In this document: positions 15,418 through 21,273 of the stretch, piece after piece | Position numbering within the stretch: the stretch's first letter is position 1 | How the letters are laid out: the number at the start of each line of letters is the position of its first letter | NCBI GenBank assembly: GCA_937965785.1 | Contig: CALCKT010000071.1 | Location: 1-22,591, forward strand | Source: an uncultured Propionibacteriaceae bacterium | GTDB taxonomy: Bacteria > Actinomycetota > Actinomycetes > Propionibacteriales > Propionibacteriaceae | Length of the DNA stretch: 22,591 nt | Reading direction: 5' to 3' | Position numbers and translations under genes: made by a program | Notes under the pieces: generated by a model | What the model was told of the DNA's origin: nothing | Database searches by the model: none | What the model saw: only the letters and a program-made list of their open reading frames with translations

Positions 15418-15587
15418 GATGTTTCTTTCTTGATGAATTCGGTGACGAGTTGCCCGTCCTTGAGTTTGAGAATGACCTTACCACCCAGATCAAACTGTCC
15501 CACCCTGACGGTGCCGTCGGTTCGAGCATTGACCATTTCATAGACATCCTCAACACCCTCGGTTTTCAGCCTCTGAAAGAAGCCAGC
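15414..15587 (-). pseudogene. Leftover 3' end of a polymorphic toxin gene
   Basis: About 57 codons match the last 56 residues of the large toxin: FFQRLKTEGVEDVYEMVNAR here and FYQKLKTEGVEVVYEMVNAR there, then GQFDLGGKVILKLKDGQLV and FIKKET. One extra Ser codon precedes the stop. Upstream of 15587 the similarity ends and the frame carries unrelated sequence, so the catalytic part is gone. The fragment keeps the start-stop overlap with the following immunity-like gene. Confidence 0.85.
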
Positions 15588-15620
15588 ACATCCAAGTACT
15601 GTTCCAGCAATACCCGGGGG

Positions 15621-15638
15621 TGTCACAGGGCTGTGACA
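15621..15638. promoter_or_regulatory. Perfect palindrome, possible operator
   Basis: tgtcacag and ctgtgaca form 8-base arms around gg. It lies just upstream (on the minus strand) of the toxin leftover and its immunity-like gene. An operator or small hairpin is possible. There is no U-tract. The rest of 15588-15821 holds no recognisable gene. Confidence 0.3.
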
Positions 15639-15821
15639 ACAGCACTTATCCAGGAGCGCACAGCCACCATAGCAGACCCGTGTTCTTGCAACAGACTTGT
15701 CACTCCCCCGCCCCCCTTCCAAGGACGCTCAAGAAAATGATCTACGCGTCTACGCAACGATCAACACACAAAATAACATCCACTTCACGCATCGCCCCAA
15801 GCCGTCCCACGAAGGGGACAT

Positions 15822-16277
15822 TCACTCATAGTAGCGGGCCCCTTGAGGGGTGAAAAAGGTGAACAACACCAAGGACTTGGTACGGACAATCTGCAAGATA
15901 CAGCCGGCCGGATGATTCCACGCCATCAACGGCTTTTTACCATGCTCTCTCTTGAACGGTTCCCCCCACGCTTCTGAACCAGCCTTCACATATTCGACGG
16001 ACAGGTCATTCAACAAGGTTTTGTCCACATGGTCCTTCGACCCAGCCCTACCCAAAGGAAAAAGAGAATCACTGACTTTATCGCCAAGATCAGTTCCGAC
16101 CAAGACGAGTTCGGAGCAGTTCGAGAAAGTGGCGGTGAACACTTGGTCGCCATCGAAAATGGTCCATCCGAACTCGCCCGTCGCGATCTTCGCGAATTCT
16201 CCGGTGGTCATGGGCCACGGGAGGCCTGCGAGGCGGTTGGCCCATGTGATGAACTCTTCGGTGGTCAAAGCAGCCAT
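15822..16277 (-). CDS. Immunity-like protein, EFITW family, copy e
   Basis: The product is 151 aa and begins MAALTTEEFITWANRLAGLP. It keeps PWPM, EFGW, the LND motif, AWGEPFKREHGKKPLMAW and the ending LFTFFTPQGARYYE. Its first third is nearly identical to the copy at 19250-19708, while its last third matches the copy at 17890-18345, so it looks like a recombinant. It follows the 227-aa unknown gene by 95 bases, the same spacing seen for the pair 18444-19127 and 17890-18345. A cytoplasmic immunity role against a lost toxin is inferred. Confidence 0.7.
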   Translation of the reverse strand: MAALTTEEFITWANRLAGLPWPMTTGEFAKIATGEFGWTIFDGDQVFTATFSNCSELVLVGTDLGDKVSDSLFPLGRAGSKDHVDKTLLNDLSVEYVKAGSEAWGEPFKREHGKKPLMAWNHPAGCILQIVRTKSLVLFTFFTPQGARYYE

Positions 16278-16364
16278 AGTGTATCTTATTCCTCATTTGC
16301 TGGAACAGGAAATGCTTCCCCTTGAAGGAGCCCCACCCCTTTCCAATCTCGCGGGTTGCGGGCC

Positions 16365-16747
16365 GGGTGGTGTCACCATTCGATGGGGACCTCGTCAAGA
16401 TGGTTGGCCTGGAAAGTGTCGGTCAAGGCATCGACAACCCGCTGGGCCGGCCAGTCATCAGGCACTCGGATGAGGGTGCCATTGCCGAGGCGCTCGGTGG
16501 TAAGGCCTTCCGCATGGCTGGTGACATTGCCGACCCAGTCATTGATCCACACCCGATACCCGAACGAGATCTTCCAGCCGCCCCGGCGGGTCATGCGAAG
16601 AACAGCTCGCTCCTGACCGGTGACGAATGCGGGGTCGAAGGCAGTGACGGCGGCGTGAACCGAGGCGTCCCACAACTCACCCGCCGACGCATGCACCGAC
16701 CGATAATACTTCTGCATCAAACGAGGTGAAGCGATTCGTTCGAAGAG
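16365..16747. repeat. 383-bp direct repeat, copy 1
   Basis: By eye this segment is identical at every base to 18436-18818 (offset 2071). It covers the last 125 codons of the 227-aa unknown gene and 8 bases after it. Confidence 0.9.
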
Positions 16748-17056
16748 CTGGTCCTCGCCGGCGGAAACATTGAAGTCGGTGTTCAAAATGTCAGTGCCGT
16801 TGAGTAGGGTGATGCTGTATCCGGCGCCGCGGCTGATTTTGCCTTCCTCGGTCCTTACCGCATTGTTCCTCACCACTGTGACCAAGTCTTCCTCGGTGCC
16901 ATCCCACTCATCCCTCAGCGGCCTCCAGCACTCCAGCTTGATTCGGGTTGAGAATTCTTTCATGAAACACATTGTTCGGTGGGCGATATCTTCTGGTGTT
17001 TCATTGAGACGCGTCCAACACGCGCGTGTGGAAATATCATCGAGATCGTGAGTCAT
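16373..17056 (-). CDS. Unknown 227-aa immunity-array protein, copy 1
   Basis: No family was recognised. The start is taken at ATG 17056; a GTG four codons earlier is an alternative, and both copies have both. Residues 1-40 (MTHDLDDIS, then CWTRLNETPEDIAHRTM, FMKEFSTRI) match copy 2 closely. Residues about 40-100 differ greatly, apart from EWDGTE, LNTDF and LFERIASPRL. The C-terminal part from SPRLMQKYYRSVH to the end VPIEW is identical. It contains many Trp and charged residues and no signal or membrane segment, so it is cytoplasmic. It sits between a TY-Chap-like gene and an immunity-like gene, so an immunity role is plausible. Upstream it shares with copy 2 the leader cacctttcaggagtgtag (plus strand). 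Confidence 0.65.
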   Translation of the reverse strand: MTHDLDDISTRACWTRLNETPEDIAHRTMCFMKEFSTRIKLECWRPLRDEWDGTEEDLVTVVRNNAVRTEEGKISRGAGYSITLLNGTDILNTDFNVSAGEDQLFERIASPRLMQKYYRSVHASAGELWDASVHAAVTAFDPAFVTGQERAVLRMTRRGGWKISFGYRVWINDWVGNVTSHAEGLTTERLGNGTLIRVPDDWPAQRVVDALTDTFQANHLDEVPIEW

Positions 17057-17123
17057 GTTCTTCGTCACCTTTCAGGAGTGTAGATCACATTAGAGCAGCA
17101 AAACCTGTTCTCGAAATCTTGAT

Positions 17124-17624
17124 CTATTCGTGGGGGATACCGAGTTCGGGAATCGGAAGATCTACTTCTCCGGGAATGTACTCCTCACCCTGGGGGGTTT
17201 CCTGCCAGACGGGGTATCGCCAAGCCATGTAACACAGTTGTTGGGGGCTGTCGATTCCCGCGACGTCGCGGAGGCGGGTGATGCAGGCCGCAACAACCTC
17301 AAGGATGATGCGGCTGGGAGTGGGCCACGGATAGTCACGCCGCCACACGAGCCCTTCCTTCGCAACCGCGAAACCAGCCTGCGTGAAGAAAGCACGCTGC
17401 TCAGACGTGAAGGTGACGGAACCGCCTCTGTCGTCTTCGACATTCTCCGCGGAGAACTCGGCTCGGATCTCATCAACCCCCTTGAGGGACCCTAGGCCAG
17501 CGAACTGAATGAACGGAATCTCACCTCCCGCCAGTTTGATGGTGACCATCTCCCGCTCCTCAAGATCGAGAAGCACAGACGTCAAGGCTGACTCGAAATC
17601 TTCCCAAGTCTCGGATACTGTCAT
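17124..17624 (-). CDS. TY-Chap-like chaperone/immunity protein, copy b (diverged)
   Basis: From ATG 17624 the product is 166 aa. It has the same layout as the copies at 14347-14844 and 20173-20670: an N-terminal TWEDFESALTSVLLD, IPFIQFAG, a FTSEQRAFFTQAGF segment, DYPWPTPSRIILEVVAACIT, RLRDVAGIDSPQQLCYMAWR. Overall identity to those two is clearly lower than between them. The frame is open 45 codons further upstream, but the homologous region begins at this ATG. The next gene (227-aa unknown) starts 67 bases after its stop. The 265 bases upstream (17625-17889) hold no gene. Confidence 0.72.
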   Translation of the reverse strand: MTVSETWEDFESALTSVLLDLEEREMVTIKLAGGEIPFIQFAGLGSLKGVDEIRAEFSAENVEDDRGGSVTFTSEQRAFFTQAGFAVAKEGLVWRRDYPWPTPSRIILEVVAACITRLRDVAGIDSPQQLCYMAWRYPVWQETPQGEEYIPGEVDLPIPELGIPHE

Positions 17625-17889
17625 AAATAGGTTCTCACTTCCGCGGAGGGATGGGGTGGATTGTTTAGCAGAAAGGTGGATTCTCGTACATGGTTGGCTA
17701 TGCGCTAGGCTGAGGAGCTTTGGGAAAGCGCTGTATGAGCCCACAATGATGAGGCTCATCTACAGGCGGCCCCCTCTTCGGTGAAATCCCTAGTCAGGGC
17801 ACAGTTGAGGACGACCGTGAATCACCCTCAATGCACCCAAAGAAGTACACCTAGGATCTTGAAGGTCTTGTTGCCCAACTCAGGGATCT

Positions 17890-18345
17890 TCACTCGTAGT
17901 AGCGGGCGCCTTGTGGAGTGTAGAAAGTAAACAATACCAACGGATCCGTTCGAACGATCTGCAGGATGCAACCGGTCGGATGGCTCCATGCCATCAATGG
18001 CTCCTTACCATGCTCTGTCCTTAACGGTTCCCCCCACGTCTCTGAACCGGCAGTCGCATAACTAACGAAAAAATCATTCAGTCGCACCTCGCAATCTTGA
18101 CTTTCCGTCTTCACTCTAGCCAACGGAAAATAAGATTTTCGGATTTCTTTTCCGTTCCTCTTAGTGACCATAACATGTTCTGAACACATCGAAAAGTTCG
18201 CATTGAATCGCTGTTTCCCCTCGGTAGTGCTCCATCCGAAGTCTTTGGTTGCTGTTGTGGTGAATTCTTCCAAGGTCATGGGCCATGGGAGGTTTGCGAG
18301 GCGGTTGGCCCATGTGATGAACTCTTCGGTGGTCAGTGCAGTCAT
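17890..18345 (-). CDS. Immunity-like protein, EFITW family, copy d
   Basis: The product is 151 aa from ATG 18345 (MTALTTEEFITWANRLANLP). The frame is open 35 codons further upstream, but family alignment fixes this ATG. It keeps DFGW, LNDFFVSYATAG, TWGEP and the ending LFTFYTPQGARYYE. The centre (SMCSEHVMVTKRNGKEIRKS) differs from its relatives. It lies 98 bases after the second 227-aa gene. The base composition of the centre is lower in GC than the flanking metabolic genes. An immunity role is inferred from context. Confidence 0.7.
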   Translation of the reverse strand: MTALTTEEFITWANRLANLPWPMTLEEFTTTATKDFGWSTTEGKQRFNANFSMCSEHVMVTKRNGKEIRKSYFPLARVKTESQDCEVRLNDFFVSYATAGSETWGEPLRTEHGKEPLMAWSHPTGCILQIVRTDPLVLFTFYTPQGARYYE

Positions 18346-18435
18346 GGTGCGGCTTGGTCTCCTCCCCTTGTTGGGTGTGGGGATTGTTTGCTCTTGAAGG
18401 GGTCCTTTCATTTCTGGTTTTGCTGGTTGTGAGGT

Positions 18436-18818
18436 GGGTGGTGTCACCATTCGATGGGGACCTCGTCAAGATGGTTGGCCTGGAAAGTGTCGGTCAAGGC
18501 ATCGACAACCCGCTGGGCCGGCCAGTCATCAGGCACTCGGATGAGGGTGCCATTGCCGAGGCGCTCGGTGGTAAGGCCTTCCGCATGGCTGGTGACATTG
18601 CCGACCCAGTCATTGATCCACACCCGATACCCGAACGAGATCTTCCAGCCGCCCCGGCGGGTCATGCGAAGAACAGCTCGCTCCTGACCGGTGACGAATG
18701 CGGGGTCGAAGGCAGTGACGGCGGCGTGAACCGAGGCGTCCCACAACTCACCCGCCGACGCATGCACCGACCGATAATACTTCTGCATCAAACGAGGTGA
18801 AGCGATTCGTTCGAAGAG
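18436..18818. repeat. 383-bp direct repeat, copy 2
   Basis: Identical by eye to 16365-16747. Sequence identity stops abruptly at 18818/16747, after cgaagag on the plus strand, within the coding frames. Confidence 0.9.
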
Positions 18819-19127
18819 TCGGTCCGTACCGGCTCGCACGCTGAAGTCGGTGTTCAAAGGGCCACGGTCATTGTTCAATGTGAAATGGTATCCATCTCCG
18901 GGGATGGGTTCCCCGTCATCATCGGTGATGGGGTTCCTCTTGATAACCTCAACAAGCCCAGCCTCGGTGCCGTCCCATTCGCCCTCCAATGGTTCCCATG
19001 GTCCCACATCGATTCGGGTTGAGAATTCTTTCATGAAACGCATTGTTCGGTGGGCGATGTCTTCTGGTGTTTCATTGAGACGCGTCCAGCACGCATACAC
19101 GGAAATGTCATCGAGATCGTGGGTCAT
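18444..19127 (-). CDS. Unknown 227-aa immunity-array protein, copy 2
   Basis: This is a paralogue of 16373-17056 with the same length and unknown family. Residues after the shared N-terminus diverge: here VGPWEPLEGEWDGTEAGLVE and then ITDDDGEPIPGDGYHFTL, where copy 1 has ECWRPLRDEWDGTEEDLVTV and a different loop. From LFERIASPRL onward the two proteins are identical. ATG 19127 was chosen; GTG 19139 is possible, and AAAGGTGA lies about 9 bases before the ATG. It is followed by an immunity-like gene and preceded by another, so it is embedded in the array. A centre that varies between constant ends suggests target-specific binding, which is inference. Confidence 0.65.
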   Translation of the reverse strand: MTHDLDDISVYACWTRLNETPEDIAHRTMRFMKEFSTRIDVGPWEPLEGEWDGTEAGLVEVIKRNPITDDDGEPIPGDGYHFTLNNDRGPLNTDFSVRAGTDRLFERIASPRLMQKYYRSVHASAGELWDASVHAAVTAFDPAFVTGQERAVLRMTRRGGWKISFGYRVWINDWVGNVTSHAEGLTTERLGNGTLIRVPDDWPAQRVVDALTDTFQANHLDEVPIEW

Positions 19128-19249
19128 GTTCGTGGTCACCTTTCAGGAGTGTAGATCACATCAACGTCGTAGATTCTCGCGTCTTCCAAGATTCTGCTTA
19201 TGGCGTCGGCCCCCCTCTCTGGAGGAGATGTGTTGTTCAAGTCTGGCGA

Positions 19250-19708
19250 CTACTCGTAATAGCGGGCCCCTTGGGGAGTATAAAGAGCAACAGTCACCTC
19301 ATGCGGACCGCGCACCAGTTCACACACTCCATCGTCTATAGTCCTCCAAGCCTTGAGCGGACGTTTCCCAGTAACCGTTTTGAAAGCTTCTCCCCATTCA
19401 ACCAAACCTGCATTAGCGTAATTGACGAAGTGATCGTTCAATCGGGCAAGCTCATTCCGACTCCCGCTCTTCTCAGCCTTGACTGCAGCAAAAAGAATTC
19501 TGCGAACCTCGCCGGTGCTTCTTCTTCCTACCAAGACATATTCGGAGCAGTTTGAAAAGGTGGCGGTGAGCACTTGGTCGCCATCGAAGATGGCCCATCC
19601 GAACTCGCCCGTCGCGATCTTCGCGAATTCTCCGGTGGTCATGGGCCACGGGAGGCCGGCAAGGCGATTGGCCCATGTAATGAACTCTTCGGTAGTCAGT
19701 GCGGTCAT
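19250..19708 (-). CDS. Immunity-like protein, EFITW family, copy c
   Basis: The product is 152 aa from ATG 19708 (MTALTTEEFITWANRLAGLP). Residues 1 to about 56 are nearly identical to the copy at 15822-16277, including the nucleotide level. After the SNCSE motif the sequence differs: RRILFAAVKAEKSGSRNELA, then the family LNDHFVNYANAG, EWGEAF and a C-terminal ALYTPQGARYYE. The short leader (gaggaataagatacacc, minus strand) is shared with that copy too. The stop of a truncated family member lies 8 bases before the start. An immunity role is inferred from the family and neighbours. Confidence 0.7.
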   Translation of the reverse strand: MTALTTEEFITWANRLAGLPWPMTTGEFAKIATGEFGWAIFDGDQVLTATFSNCSEYVLVGRRSTGEVRRILFAAVKAEKSGSRNELARLNDHFVNYANAGLVEWGEAFKTVTGKRPLKAWRTIDDGVCELVRGPHEVTVALYTPQGARYYE

Positions 19709-19716
19709 GGTGTATC

Positions 19717-20013
19717 TTATTCCTCATTTGCCGGAACAGGAAATGCTTCCCCCCGAAGGGGCCCCTCAGCATCCTCGGTCTCATTCGACGCCACGGGCAA
19801 AAACAGATTGCACACATTCCCATCCCTGTCACTACTGATATTCGTCACTGCATAATCATTGTCAGGGAGCACGTTGAACCACGTCGGCAGCGAGGTGGGC
19901 TTCCAGCTCAGTTTCTCGGCGTAGGGGGCGAAGTCGTCGACTTGGATGGGCCACGGAAACTGCACGAGCGTGTTCGTCCAGGTGATGAATTCTTGCGGGG
20001 GGAATATGATCAT
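19717..20013 (-). pseudogene. Truncated immunity-like gene, EFITW family, copy b
   Basis: The frame gives 98 aa. The first 84 residues follow the family (MIIFPPQEFITWTNTLVQFP, then YAEKLSWKPTSLPTWF and NETEDAEG) and are closest to the copy at 14965-15417. After EDAEG the LNDHFV and WGEPF part is missing. Instead the frame runs into PLRGEAFPVPANEE, which is the leader DNA of copy c. The joint lies near 19765-19768. The C-terminal half is therefore lost and the product is probably inactive, though the frame itself is intact. Confidence 0.75.
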
Positions 20014-20058
20014 TATGTTTCTTTCTTGATGAACTCGGCGATGAGTTGTCCGTCCTTG
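20013..20058 (-). pseudogene. Very short toxin 3' remnant
   Basis: Only the last 14 codons of the toxin remain (KDGQLIAEFIKKET and TAA), still overlapping the start of the following immunity-like frame by one base. Identity to the large toxin ends at 20058. Two copies of cgactgtgacg (20063-20073 and 20089-20099) lie beside the joint. Confidence 0.75.
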
Positions 20059-20106
20059 GCTTCGACTGTGACGAGAAACCACATGCTCCGACTGTGACGC
20101 GATAGC

Positions 20107-20158
20107 AAAAAGGACCTATCCGAAACCACCCTGGAGGTGGGTGGTTTCGGATAGGTCC
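20107..20158 (-). terminator. Strong rho-independent terminator
   Basis: Arms 20112-20131 and 20139-20158 are a perfect 20-base inverted repeat with a 7-base loop. On the minus strand the stem is followed by five T residues (plus strand 20107-20111). It lies 15 bases after the TY-Chap-like gene and so ends the toxin-immunity-chaperone unit. The arm sequence cgaaaccaccc plus tgga resembles the start of the 56-bp repeat units near 465. Confidence 0.9.
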
Positions 20159-20172
20159 CTACGTGCCAGTTG

Positions 20173-20670
20173 TCAGACACGCTCCCGCTGGAGGCCAAGG
20201 GACGGAAGGTCGAGTGCATCGGTCCCGACACTACGCTCCTCCTCGGGGATCTCATCACGATAATCGGGATAACTCCACGCCTTGTAGACGAGCCGCTCCG
20301 GAGAATCGACACCACCAATATCCCGAAGCCGGATAACACAAGCCCGAACAACATTCCGGATGATGTGACTGGGTGTGGGCCAGGGAAGCTCCTGACCCCA
20401 CGTGAAACCATCCTCATCAGGAGCGAACCCCAACTCCCGAAACTCCGCCTGCTGCGCATCAGTGAAGGTGACCCGCTGATTCCCGGCATTCAACAAGGAC
20501 AACTCAGCAGTCATCGTGGTGTTGTGACCAAACGCATAGATCCCACCAAACTGCACAAACGGTGTCCCCGTCTTCCCGGCCTGATCCGGCACACCAACAA
20601 TCAAAATCGTATGCGACGGAAACGCCATAACAGTCGAAAACAACCTCTCCTCAAAATCATCCCACGACAT
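20173..20670 (-). CDS. TY-Chap-like chaperone/immunity protein, copy c
   Basis: The product is 165 aa and begins MSWDDFEERLFSTVMAFPSH. It closely matches copy a at 14347-14844, with small changes such as DQAGKTG for DRAGKTG and TFTDAQQ for AFTEGQQ. A GTG two codons earlier sits closer to AAAGGAG, but copy a has GGG there, so the ATG is preferred. It is the third gene of the only complete module: toxin, immunity, chaperone, terminator. By analogy with TY-Chap proteins it may escort the toxin to a secretion system or add to immunity; the choice is open. Confidence 0.75.
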   Translation of the reverse strand: MSWDDFEERLFSTVMAFPSHTILIVGVPDQAGKTGTPFVQFGGIYAFGHNTTMTAELSLLNAGNQRVTFTDAQQAEFRELGFAPDEDGFTWGQELPWPTPSHIIRNVVRACVIRLRDIGGVDSPERLVYKAWSYPDYRDEIPEEERSVGTDALDLPSLGLQRERV

Positions 20671-20820
20671 GTACACAAAACTCCTTTACACCTACTTCGC
20701 TACGAATATTCTTGGTAATCTGCTTACCGGATGAGGCTTATCCACACTCGCCCCCAAGCGGATCTTGGTTTGAGGCTTTGCTGATGGATGCACCGCCCGC
20801 AAGTAAGCCTCTTGAGTTTT

Positions 20821-21273
20821 CTAGGCGAAATACCACTGCCCCTGTGGCGTGAAGAACCGAAACAAGACGGCTCTGAAGCCTCCTGTTACCTGAGCGAACG
20901 CACCTTCGGGGAACTTCCAAGTGGCAGCCGGGTCCTCCCCGGCCTCCAGCAGGAATGGCTCCCCCCACGCCTCCCTCCCAGCAGCCACACAGGACACGAA
21001 ATGATCATTCAACTCAGCAGCACCCTCAGCATCCTCAGCCATGTTTCTCACCATGGAGACCCTAAGACGATAGATATTCCCCGATTCATTCTCGCTGAAG
21101 ATCACATTCCCGACGTCGTCGTCAGCGCAGACGCTGAACCAGGTTGGTCGCGGGGTGGGTTTCCAGCCCAGTTTCTCGGCGTAAGGGGGGAAGTCGTTGA
21201 GTTGGATGGGCCACGGAAACTGCACGAGCGTATTGGTCCAGGTGATGAAGTCTTGCGGGGTAGGTCTGGGCAT
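20821..21273 (-). CDS. Cognate immunity-like protein of the toxin, EFITW family, copy a
   Basis: The 150-aa product begins MPRPTPQDFITWTNTLVQFP. It keeps LGWKP, AAELNDHFVSCVAAGREAWG and a final LFRFFTPQGQWYF. Its ATG (21271-21273) overlaps the TAA stop of the toxin by one base, so both proteins are made in step, a common arrangement for toxin and antidote. The middle (FSVCADDDVGNVIF and NESGNIYRLRVSM) is unlike the other copies. No signal peptide or membrane segment is visible, so it acts in the cytoplasm. The immunity call rests on position and small size; the family is not firmly named (possibly DUF6301). Confidence 0.75.
   Translation of the reverse strand: MPRPTPQDFITWTNTLVQFPWPIQLNDFPPYAEKLGWKPTPRPTWFSVCADDDVGNVIFSENESGNIYRLRVSMVRNMAEDAEGAAELNDHFVSCVAAGREAWGEPFLLEAGEDPAATWKFPEGAFAQVTGGFRAVLFRFFTPQGQWYFA

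Noticed and set aside
17625..17889. Extra gene between the TY-Chap-like copy b and the EFITW copy d
   Set aside because: Only short frames without ribosome sites or similarity to the array families were seen.
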